Shown here: in pieces, positions 1-6,039 of the stretch
Layout: each line of letters opens with the position of its first letter
Numbering within the stretch: position 1 is the stretch's first letter
Source of the DNA: Chloroflexota bacterium
Lineage (GTDB): Bacteria; Chloroflexota; Anaerolineae; B4-G1; SLSP01
Direction of reading: 5' to 3'
Assembly (NCBI GenBank): GCA_022707665.1
Contig: JAKJAE010000182.1
Location: forward strand, 1-6,039
DNA: 6,039 nucleotides
Position numbers and translations under genes: made by a program
Notes under the pieces: model-generated
Told to the model about the DNA's origin: nothing
Database searches by the model: none
The model's input: the letters and a program-made list of their open reading frames with translations, nothing else

Positions 1-1030
1 GCAGCAGCTCGCGGTCCTGCCGATATTGGGGTAGATGGTCGACATGGGGTTCGTCGGAGACATGGAAGAACGAGCGATCGAGGATCTGCTCTTGTTGTAG
101 AAACCCGTGGAGTTCGGGTAGGTACTGGGCGAGGAAGCTTCGGTAGGTATCCGACGTCGCCGGGGTCTCTGGATCCCAGAGCAGCTGCTCATCGCGCCCT
201 TGTCCCTCATAGACGCGGATCGCGTGTTTGGCGCCCCACTGGGTGAAGAAGTGACACCACTCAAAGCGCGCTACGCCTGCCGCCTTTGCCGCATCGACAT
301 AGCGCTTCACATCGCGCCAGTCGAAGGCGTAGGCATTCGGCCCGGTGCGTCGGACGTCGAGCAGTTGGCTGGGGCGCTTCACCCCGTCCAGTGGAGGTGT
401 GAAGACGGGGACGTAGAGTGTGTCCTGCCCGTGGGCCACCACGTCGCGCGCATAGGCAGGAAAGACCTGCCAGAAACGTTCGTCGAACAGATCGGTCCTG
501 TACCAGTCGATCAGGGCATCGGCATAGAACCAGTGGGTGATGGCGAAGTCTCGCCGAGGCTGCAGCTCCAGGTCGTGGAGACGCACGATCACGGTCCGCG
601 TGACTGGCTCGTCGCCCTCGGCTATCACGCGCAGCCTGAGCCGGTGTTCTCCTGGGATTCCGTCCCCTGGTCGCACCGTGATCCAGAACGCATGGGTCTC
701 GCCCTGTGGCAGGAGCATCTCGGTTTCATCGAACAGAGGATCGGGAACGAAGCCGGGAATGGCACCGATGCCGTCGGTGTCCGGGTCGATGGGCGTGTTG
801 TGATGGCGCACCGGCACGTAGCCCACCCGCCGGATGCGAATCGACCATCCTTGCGGTCCTTCCGCCTCAACGCGGACGCCCTTGCGTTCTTCGTCCTCAA
901 GCCGCAACACGAGCTGACAGCTCATCTGTTCGTTGCGCGCTCCTCTCAGAACGAGCGGGTCGTTGGGCGCTGGCGGCGTCTGTGGGTAGTTTCGGACCAA
1001 CGATGATGTCAGCCATACATGCAGTGGCAT
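1..1030 (-). CDS. GH123/DUF4091-like glycoside hydrolase domain protein, N-terminal 343 residues (3' end outside window)
   Basis: I translated this by hand from the ATG at 1030-1028; the frame stays open to base 1 (343 codons plus one base), so the stop lies beyond the window. Residues about 1-160 look like a beta-rich N-terminal domain (RRVGYVPVRHHNTP at 67-80, then FWITVRPGDGIPGEHRLRLR). Residues from about 165 look like the start of a TIM barrel (THWFYADALIDWY, GQDTLYVPVFTPPLDGVKRP, FEWCHFFTQWGAKHAIRVY, WDPETPATSD). The motif FFHVSDEPH at 331-339 holds an Asp-Glu pair (D336, E337) like the catalytic pair of GH123 beta-N-acetylgalactosaminidases and the DEP motif of DUF4091 proteins; the DUF4091 part proper would lie past the window edge. 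No signal peptide is visible. The start is supported by AGGAGG 6 bases upstream. It is the last visible gene of the block, 175 bases behind the isomerase-like gene. Family resemblance is recalled, not searched; substrate unknown. Confidence 0.82.
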   Translation of the reverse strand, partial: MPLHVWLTSSLVRNYPQTPPAPNDPLVLRGARNEQMSCQLVLRLEDEERKGVRVEAEGPQGWSIRIRRVGYVPVRHHNTPIDPDTDGIGAIPGFVPDPLFDETEMLLPQGETHAFWITVRPGDGIPGEHRLRLRVIAEGDEPVTRTVIVRLHDLELQPRRDFAITHWFYADALIDWYRTDLFDERFWQVFPAYARDVVAHGQDTLYVPVFTPPLDGVKRPSQLLDVRRTGPNAYAFDWRDVKRYVDAAKAAGVARFEWCHFFTQWGAKHAIRVYEGQGRDEQLLWDPETPATSDTYRSFLAQYLPELHGFLQQEQILDRSFFHVSDEPHVDHLPQYRQDRELL

Positions 1031-1036
1031 AGGGTC

Positions 1037-1042
1037 CCTCCT
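1037..1042 (-). promoter_or_regulatory. Ribosome binding site of the GH123/DUF4091-like gene
   Basis: The minus strand reads AGGAGG, a full consensus Shine-Dalgarno, ending 6 bases before the ATG at 1030. It fixes the start of a gene whose end is outside the window and rules against the overlapping out-of-frame reading that begins at 1106. Confidence 0.85.
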
Positions 1043-1110
1043 GGGGCGAATAGATAGGCATACGACTGGGCGTCTGGGGAGTCACAGACACGGATTCAGG
1101 ACTCAAGGGA

Positions 1111-1157
1111 CTGGCCAGCGCACCTGCGCGAAAGCCCCGGCAGGTGCGCTGAGCCAG
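1111..1157 (-). terminator. Strong stem-loop between isomerase-like and GH123/DUF4091-like genes; possible terminator or mRNA processing/stability element
   Basis: Bases 1116-1126 (CAGCGCACCTG) and 1141-1151 (CAGGTGCGCTG) are a perfect 11-base inverted repeat. C1127-G1140 adds an inner pair, and past a single bulged A at 1152 five more pairs form (1111-1115 with 1153-1157), giving about 17 base pairs around a 12-base loop. It starts about 50 bases after the stop of the isomerase-like gene and ends 80 bases before the next start. On the transcribed strand the stem is followed by TCCCTTGAG, not a clear U-run, so it is not a textbook intrinsic terminator. It could attenuate transcription, block 3' exonucleases to set unequal expression, or bind a regulator as DNA. 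The pairing is seen directly; the role is inferred. Confidence 0.55.
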
Positions 1158-1205
1158 CAGCTCGACCGTCGTTCTCCTCTTGTGGTGATGAACAGGATGG
1201 TGAGT

Positions 1206-2141
1206 CTAGACGACGAACCCTTCCAGATGCTTCTTGCCGATCAGGAATCCCTGTTGAACTTTGGTGACGCTTCCCTCCCAATTTGGGTCCTCATGTTCGA
1301 TGTTCATAACCCAGTTGTAGCCAACGTTGTAGAGAGCCTTGATGACCTCTTGCCAGTTGACTCGCCCCATTCCAGGAATCCGCCGCTGTTGTACCTTAAT
1401 CCCTGCGCTGAGTATCCCGTGTTGATAGGCCATCTCCTCATCAAGGTCCATATCCTGGGCGTGAACGCTGAAGATACGGTCTCTGAAGTCGTAGATGAAG
1501 CGGATGTAGTCGATGTGCTGCCAGACGAAGTGTGACGGGTCATAGTTGATCCCGTAGTTGGCGTCCGGTATCGCCTCAAAGGAGCGCCTCAGGATTGCGG
1601 GGGAATAGCTCAGGTTGTCGCCACCAGGCCATGTGTCATACCAGAGCATAGGACAATGCTCTATGGCAATCTTCACATTATGGTCGGCGGCAAACTTGAT
1701 CAGATCTGGCCATACCTTCATGAATTCTACGAAGTGCAAATCGATGGTCTCTTGCCAGTTGCGCGCCGCGAGGGATGCGGGTCGCCCGGTGAAGGTGCCC
1801 ACCACGCCAACGCCCAGTTTCTCAGCACCCACAATCACCTTCTTCAGGTGGTCGATCACATGCTGCCTGTGGTCCGGGTCATCGTGCAGCGTGTTGGCAT
1901 AGTAGCCCAGCACCGAAATCTCGATGCCCTTCTCCTGGCTCAGGCCCTTGATCTCGTCGACGCGGGTGGTTGACAATGTTTCCACGTCGATGTGTACGAC
2001 ACCGCCGTATTTCCGATCCTTTCCCGCACCAGCAGGCCAACAGGCGACCTCTACTGAACCAAATCCGTTGGTTGAGAGGAAATCCAGCACTTGCTCGAAA
2101 CTGAGGGTTGGAAACGCCGCACTCATAATCCCGATCTTCAT
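1206..2141 (-). CDS. Sugar phosphate isomerase/epimerase-like TIM-barrel protein (xylose isomerase-like, COG1082 type)
   Basis: Complete protein of 311 residues, a normal length for this family. It opens with a strand-one sequence typical of the fold (MKIGIMSAAFPTLSFEQVL) and carries the expected metal-site residues on successive barrel strands: E161 in IAIEHCPM, D201 and H204 in INYDPSHF, H227 in IFSVHAQDMD and E282 in MNIEHEDP. These are the positions that bind a divalent metal in xylose isomerase-like epimerases, ketose 3-epimerases and myo-inositol-type isomerases. The sequence cannot tell which sugar is used. No signal peptide or membrane segment is seen, so it should be cytosolic. It follows the GGT-like gene by 73 bases and has its own AGGAGG 6 bases before the ATG. 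Its place beside a mannosidase and a second glycosidase suggests it isomerises or epimerises a sugar released by them; that is inference. Family assignment is firm, the reaction is not. Confidence 0.92.
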   Translation of the reverse strand: MKIGIMSAAFPTLSFEQVLDFLSTNGFGSVEVACWPAGAGKDRKYGGVVHIDVETLSTTRVDEIKGLSQEKGIEISVLGYYANTLHDDPDHRQHVIDHLKKVIVGAEKLGVGVVGTFTGRPASLAARNWQETIDLHFVEFMKVWPDLIKFAADHNVKIAIEHCPMLWYDTWPGGDNLSYSPAILRRSFEAIPDANYGINYDPSHFVWQHIDYIRFIYDFRDRIFSVHAQDMDLDEEMAYQHGILSAGIKVQQRRIPGMGRVNWQEVIKALYNVGYNWVMNIEHEDPNWEGSVTKVQQGFLIGKKHLEGFVV

Positions 2142-2147
2142 CTAGTA

Positions 2148-2153
2148 CCTCCT
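2148..2153 (-). promoter_or_regulatory. Ribosome binding site of the isomerase/epimerase-like gene
   Basis: The minus strand reads AGGAGG, ending 6 bases before the ATG at 2141. It sits directly behind an 11-base alternating AC tract (2155-2165). The consensus match suggests efficient independent initiation rather than translational coupling to the gene 73 bases upstream. Confidence 0.85.
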
Positions 2154-2214
2154 ATGTGTGTGTGTTCAGTCTGGATACCGCCAGATCGCAAACTCTACAG
2201 ATACGCTTCTTTTC

Positions 2215-3801
2215 CTAGAAGCCGACAGCCTGTCCATCCTTGCGCCAGTCGGTGCCGGCGCAGTAACCACACTCCAGACGGTAGATGAGTTGCGCACCGC
2301 CGAAGAGTCCTGGGCCAGCGTTCTCCTGGATCGTGTGCCCCCGCGCCCGCAGCGCTTCGACGACGCCGGGCGCAAATCCCGGCTCAAGCTTGAGGCTCGT
2401 GTCCTCATCGACATACCAGCGCAGCCCGTCCGACGCAGCCTGCGGGTTCTGCCCGTAGTCGAAGATGCGGACCATCATCTGGACGTGGCCCTGTGGCTGC
2501 ATGTGCCCGCCCATCACGCCGAAACTCATCAGGGGCTCTCCCCCTGGACGTGTGGCAAAGGCCGGGATGATCGTGTGATATGGACGCTTGCCGCCTGCGA
2601 CGCGGTTGGGATGCCCTTCTTCCAGGCGGAAGCCCGCTCCCCGATTCTGAAGGGCAATCCCGGTCCCCGGGATGACGATGCCCGACCCAAAACCCATGTA
2701 GTTCGATTGGATATAGGAGACCATCATGCCACTTGCATCGGCGGCGGTGAGATAGACGGTCCCATGATCCGTCGGCAGCGCTGAGGACGGGAATTGAGCC
2801 CGATCCAACGAGATCGTGCGAGCACGGCTGGCGAGGAACTCTGCATCAAGCAGCGCTTCGGGTGCCACCTCCATCCAGGCCGGGTCCGCGATGTGTCTGT
2901 GGGCCTCGGCAAAGCCGATCTTCATCGCCTCAACTTGCAGGTGAACGCTGTCGGCGGAATCGACTGGGTAGCGCGCCAGCTCAAGATGCTCGAGGATACC
3001 CAAAGTGATCAGTGCAGCCAGGCCTTGGCCGTTTGGCGGAATCTCGTGAAGGCAGGCATTTCGGTAGGGCTGCGCCATGGGTGTGACCCATTCGACTGCG
3101 TGGCTACCAAGATCCTCCTCCGTCAGCAGGCCCCCGGTGGTCCGGGCGTGTGCCGCGATTTTCTCAGTCAGGGGTCCACGGTAGAAGGCCTCGCCGTGCG
3201 TGGTCGCAATCTGCTCCAATGTCGTCGCGTGGTTGGGTGCGCAGAACCGTTCGCCGGGTCGTGGGGCGCGACCGCCGGGCAGGAAGGTGTCGGCAAAGGA
3301 GGGAAATGCCGCATAGCGCCGTTCTGCCCCCGCCCAGGCTCGCGCCGTGATGGGCGACACCAGGTAACCATGGCGTGCGTAGTGGATCGCGTCGGTGAAG
3401 AGTTCCTCGAAGCGCAACTTGCCTAGACGATCCGAAAGCGCGACCCAGGCACTCACGGCACCGGGCACCGTCACCGGATCCCACCCGATGGAGGGCATCC
3501 CATCCAGACCCGCGAAGCGCTCTGGCGTCAGTGCTTTTGGCGATCGCCCCGAGGCATTGAGTCCATGGAGCCGTTGGCCATCCCAGACGATGGCAAACGC
3601 GTCGCTGCCGATGCCGTTGCTTGTTGGCTCGACCACGGTCAGTGCGATGGCGGTCGCCAGTGCTGCGTCGACGGCATTCCCGCCCTTGCGCAGCGCTTGC
3701 AGCCCAGCCTCGGCAGCGAGGGGCTGCGAGGTTGCCACGATGTTCTCCGCAAGGATCGGCATCCGCTGAGAACGGTACGGGAAGTTCCAAGAAAAGCTCA
3801 T
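2215..3801 (-). CDS. Gamma-glutamyltransferase-like Ntn hydrolase (YwrD-type GGT family member)
   Basis: Complete protein of 528 residues, usual for cytoplasmic GGT-family proteins. Family signatures run in order: AEAGLQALRKGGNAVDAALA (30-49), WDPVTVPGAVSAW (107-119), EIPPNGQG (253-260), HGTVYLTAADASG (346-358), GFGSGIVIPGTGIALQNRG (370-388), GKRPYHTIIP (404-413), GVMGGHMQPQGHVQ (428-441) and a C-terminal TDWRKDGQAVGF. T348 is the expected N-terminal nucleophile of the small subunit, exposed by self-cleavage between G347 and T348, which would give subunits of about 347 and 181 residues. No secretion signal is seen, unlike periplasmic E. coli GGT. By eye, several gamma-glutamyl-binding residues of classical GGT are replaced (SS after KRP by HT; Q and D of the lid-side QMDDF by R and G), so transpeptidase activity on glutathione is doubtful; an acylase or amidase role is possible. 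The start has AGGAG 6 bases upstream; a later Met at residue 14 lacks that support. It begins 12 bases after the mannosidase stop, so they are surely co-transcribed. Confidence 0.93.
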   Translation of the reverse strand: MSFSWNFPYRSQRMPILAENIVATSQPLAAEAGLQALRKGGNAVDAALATAIALTVVEPTSNGIGSDAFAIVWDGQRLHGLNASGRSPKALTPERFAGLDGMPSIGWDPVTVPGAVSAWVALSDRLGKLRFEELFTDAIHYARHGYLVSPITARAWAGAERRYAAFPSFADTFLPGGRAPRPGERFCAPNHATTLEQIATTHGEAFYRGPLTEKIAAHARTTGGLLTEEDLGSHAVEWVTPMAQPYRNACLHEIPPNGQGLAALITLGILEHLELARYPVDSADSVHLQVEAMKIGFAEAHRHIADPAWMEVAPEALLDAEFLASRARTISLDRAQFPSSALPTDHGTVYLTAADASGMMVSYIQSNYMGFGSGIVIPGTGIALQNRGAGFRLEEGHPNRVAGGKRPYHTIIPAFATRPGGEPLMSFGVMGGHMQPQGHVQMMVRIFDYGQNPQAASDGLRWYVDEDTSLKLEPGFAPGVVEALRARGHTIQENAGPGLFGGAQLIYRLECGYCAGTDWRKDGQAVGF

Positions 3802-3807
3802 GTCTGT

Positions 3808-3812
3808 CTCCT
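3808..3812 (-). promoter_or_regulatory. Ribosome binding site of the GGT-like gene
   Basis: The minus strand reads AGGAG ending 6 bases before the ATG at 3801. It lies inside the 12-base gap after the mannosidase TGA (3816-3814), so terminating ribosomes would pass over it and translation of the two genes is likely coupled. It decides for the first Met over the one at residue 14. Confidence 0.8.
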
Positions 3813-3813
3813 G

Positions 3814-6039
3814 TCAGGATTCCATCAAGCTGGTTTCGGTCAGCGTAGCGGCATCGGAATCGAGCCTGAGCGTCTTGATCTCAAACCCCTTCAGCGCGAT
3901 CGGTGCCGAAAGGCCCATGCTCGGTACCGATATCGTTGTCGCCCGCGCCAAACCGGTTGGCTCGAACAGCCTGATGATATACCCCCGGCCATCTTCGGCC
4001 TGTTTGAACGCCGTCACCTGTACGACATCGTCGTCGAGGAGTAGTCCCGGCCTGGGTTGGCTCTCACCACCATGGGGAAAGAACGAGAGTGCATACAGCT
4101 TCTCGTTCTTCACGAGCGCCTCACGGTCGACGGCGTCCAGTCTCTCTCTCACCGTTCCAGCGTTCAGCCAGAAATGGAACAGGCGCTCGCCCTGGTCGAT
4201 GCGTGGGGAAAACCGGTCCTGTGGCACCAGGGGTCTATCGCCGATGGGCAATGCCGAGTATGCCGGCGAGTGCAGCAACGTCAGTCGCAGTTCGCCGTTT
4301 GCAAAGTCCGAGCCATAGCTCCCATCGTTGATACAGGTCATAGCCTGGTCCAGAGTGCTGTCGACGGCCGCGACCCACTTCTGTGCTACAGCCTCGTCGC
4401 CGTTCGCCGGTAACTCCCCGGCGCCATAGGCAACCTGTCCCAGATAAACGGCCCCAGGCATTGCAGCGGGCACCGAGAGCTTGAGCATTCGTGTCTTCTC
4501 CAGCCATAGCACGCGCACGTCCAGCCCCAGCTCCGTCCCGCGTTTGGGCAGGAGATAGTGCATGCAGATCGCCGAGCGCCCATAGCCGAAGACCGCCTCG
4601 ATCACCGTGCGAACGTCGCCATCCTCGATGACCCGCACGGCAGGCAACTCGGCTGCCGTAACGCCGGAGAAGATCGCGCTGTCCGTGGGTGTCATCAGTT
4701 CGAACGTTCCCAGAACATGACGGTAAGCCCGCGTCGTCGATCCCCAGGGATCCTCATTGTCGGCAATGACGAGCGCTGCAAATGCCCCCGGCATCAGCAC
4801 GTCGGCGCCGCGCACCCGGTAGCGATCGATCAAGCCCGTAGAGGCGTTGACGATGACTTCCAGATCGTCCGTCTGGAAATGGAAAACGCCTTCGGTCTCG
4901 GTCAGGGTCGGGCGCGGCTTTGCCGGCAACACCTCAAGGCGGCAGTCAAACCGGTTCATCTGGCTGGGCGCTAGCGTTGCCCGGAACACGACTCTCTTCC
5001 GCCAATCCAGGGCCAGGTTTCCGGCCTCCTTCTCAACCTGAGTGGGCAGAACGATGCCATTGTCCGTCGCCGTCACCTGGGTGAAGACTTCGTCCCAATG
5101 GGCGTCAGCGAGTTGGAATTCGCACTCCACTGTCGTCTCGATGGGGAAGGGATGCGGGTTGTAGACAAGGACCGGAATCTCACCCATCGCGGCCCTGGGC
5201 TGGCCCTGGGCCAGGGCAAAAAAGGTCCGTGCACGAAGGCGCGAGAGGAGCTCCATGCCATGGTCCAAGACACGCAGCGACATCTCCTCGACCGGCTGGA
5301 TTGACGATCCAGGCAGGATATCGTGGAACTCACAGAAGAGCAGATCTCGCTGTGCTTCGGCTAACTCTGCCTTGGGATAGGGCAGAAAGCCCTGGATCGC
5401 CGCGACCGATGCCATCTTCTCGGTGGCGTACAAGGCATTCTCCAACGCCCTGTGGCGCTGTTTGATGCGCACCTGAGAGGTGTAGCAGCCCACGGCCCAG
5501 GGGTTGATATCTCGCTCATGGCGAGGTAGGGTGTCGCGTGGACGCGTCTCCAGCAGATCGGCGAAATAGGCTTCGGGCGTGGAGTGCCGGATCTCGGTGG
5601 AGTCTGTCCCGGCGATCAGGCTGGAAAGGTCCTCCAGGTCCTTGTGCGACGGGCCGCCGCCGTGGTTCCCTACGCCCCACAGCAGAAGGCTTGCTGGTCG
5701 GTCGGGGTACTGGGTAATGAAGCGCTCCACCTTTGCGCGCGCCCCGCCCAGCGCCGAGTTGTACCACGGTATAGTCCTGTGGCCCACGACCTCCGATCCG
5801 TCGTATCCGACCCAGATGAACTCGTGGTCGGGCAGGTGACAGTCGCTCTCGGAAGGGCGGCAGAAGACGTAGCTATCGTACCCACTTTTGGCCATGATCT
5901 GCACCAGGCCGCGGGTGTGCCCGAAAGGATCGAAGTTGATCGCTGTGGTTGGCTGGACACCGAGCTTCTCCTCGAAGTAGCGTCTGCCCACCAGAATCTG
6001 GCGCACGAACGATTCGCCGCTGGGCATGTTACAGTCAGG
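3814..6039 (-). CDS. Alpha-mannosidase, glycoside hydrolase family 38 (5' end outside window)
   Basis: The frame is open to the window edge and reads PDCN before the Met at 6027, matching the GH38 stretch PDCNxPSGES; that Met is therefore internal and the true start lies outside. 741 codons plus TGA are present; bacterial GH38 enzymes are usually about 850-1050 residues, so roughly the first 100-250 are missing, including the N-terminal zinc-binding HxD. Counting from Met 6027: D33 in NFDPFGHT is the expected nucleophile and zinc ligand; GNHGGGPSHKD is at 120-130; H235 in EFHDILPGSS is the expected second-half zinc ligand. After the catalytic barrel and three-helix region, beta-rich domains follow from about 285 to the end, with INDGSYGSDFANGELRLT (566-583) and DQGERLFHFWLNAG (611-624) typical of the family's C-terminal half. 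It should remove alpha-linked mannose from mannosides or glycan fragments by a retaining, zinc-assisted mechanism. No export signal can be judged because the N-terminus is absent. First visible gene of the operon. Confidence 0.95.
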   Translation of the reverse strand, partial: PDCNMPSGESFVRQILVGRRYFEEKLGVQPTTAINFDPFGHTRGLVQIMAKSGYDSYVFCRPSESDCHLPDHEFIWVGYDGSEVVGHRTIPWYNSALGGARAKVERFITQYPDRPASLLLWGVGNHGGGPSHKDLEDLSSLIAGTDSTEIRHSTPEAYFADLLETRPRDTLPRHERDINPWAVGCYTSQVRIKQRHRALENALYATEKMASVAAIQGFLPYPKAELAEAQRDLLFCEFHDILPGSSIQPVEEMSLRVLDHGMELLSRLRARTFFALAQGQPRAAMGEIPVLVYNPHPFPIETTVECEFQLADAHWDEVFTQVTATDNGIVLPTQVEKEAGNLALDWRKRVVFRATLAPSQMNRFDCRLEVLPAKPRPTLTETEGVFHFQTDDLEVIVNASTGLIDRYRVRGADVLMPGAFAALVIADNEDPWGSTTRAYRHVLGTFELMTPTDSAIFSGVTAAELPAVRVIEDGDVRTVIEAVFGYGRSAICMHYLLPKRGTELGLDVRVLWLEKTRMLKLSVPAAMPGAVYLGQVAYGAGELPANGDEAVAQKWVAAVDSTLDQAMTCINDGSYGSDFANGELRLTLLHSPAYSALPIGDRPLVPQDRFSPRIDQGERLFHFWLNAGTVRERLDAVDREALVKNEKLYALSFFPHGGESQPRPGLLLDDDVVQVTAFKQAEDGRGYIIRLFEPTGLARATTISVPSMGLSAPIALKGFEIKTLRLDSDAATLTETSLMES

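Noticed and set aside
361..430. Apparent frameshift in the GH123/DUF4091-like gene near residues 200-206
   Set aside because: A first reading suggested a 2-base loss, but re-reading the complement gives GGG CAG GAC ACA CTC TAC, an uninterrupted GQDTLY, so the gene is intact here.
200..1006. 268-codon open frame on the plus strand
   Set aside because: It lies fully antisense to the GH123/DUF4091-like gene, shows no recognisable domain, and such long antisense frames are common in GC-rich coding DNA. The minus-strand reading gives family-like motifs and a consensus SD.
1058..1090. Weak sigma-70-like pair (GTGACT, 17 bases, TATGCC) upstream of the GH123/DUF4091-like gene on the minus strand
   Set aside because: Only 4 of 6 and 3 of 6 consensus matches in GC-rich DNA; too weak to list as a promoter.
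897..1106. Minus-strand 69-codon frame overlapping the start of the GH123/DUF4091-like gene
   Set aside because: It is out of frame with the real gene; its product is low-complexity in style and the AGGAGG at 1037-1042 serves the ATG at 1030.
1096..1281. Minus-strand 61-codon frame spanning the end of the isomerase gene and the gap
   Set aside because: It overlaps the isomerase C-terminus in another frame and runs through the stem-loop; no SD or domain supports it.
2171..2184. CTGG/CCAG short hairpin in the gap between the GGT-like and isomerase genes
   Set aside because: Only four base pairs with a six-base loop and no U-run; not a credible terminator.
2158..3426. Two long plus-strand open frames (208 and 210 codons) opposite the GGT-like gene
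   Set aside because: Both are antisense to a well-supported complete gene with ordered family motifs, and neither product looks like a known protein.

Overview
This is a GC-rich bacterial window (roughly 60% G+C by eye). It carries one convergent-free block of four genes, all on the minus strand, so transcription runs from the right edge to the left edge. The gene content (a large GH38 alpha-mannosidase, a gamma-glutamyltransferase-like Ntn hydrolase, a COG1082-type sugar isomerase/epimerase and a GH123/DUF4091-like glycoside hydrolase) and the strong AGGAGG ribosome binding sites suit a free-living saccharolytic bacterium. A Chloroflexota- or Armatimonadota-like lineage is my guess from the style of the proteins; nothing in the window proves it. 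No tRNA, rRNA, mobile element, CRISPR array or phage gene was seen.

Layout in transcription order: (1) 6039-3814, alpha-mannosidase, its N-terminus cut off by the window edge; (2) after 12 bases, 3801-2215, gamma-glutamyltransferase-like protein, complete; (3) after 73 bases, 2141-1206, sugar phosphate isomerase/epimerase-like TIM barrel, complete; (4) after 175 bases holding a strong inverted repeat, 1030-1, the N-terminal 343 residues of a GH123/DUF4091-like protein that runs off the left edge. Gene 4 is easily missed because its stop lies outside the window, but it reads open without interruption from a good start and SD. Genes 2, 3 and 4 each have an AGGAG(G) Shine-Dalgarno exactly 6 bases before the ATG.

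Functionally the block looks like a carbohydrate or glycoconjugate catabolic operon: two glycoside hydrolase-type enzymes without visible export signals, a sugar isomerase/epimerase, and an Ntn hydrolase able in principle to cut an amide bond. The most notable point is that the GGT-like protein keeps the autoprocessing/catalytic threonine but has lost most residues that hold the gamma-glutamyl group in classical GGT, so it probably acts on something else. No gene of an obviously unknown system is present; the novelty lies in the combination and in the unassigned substrates.
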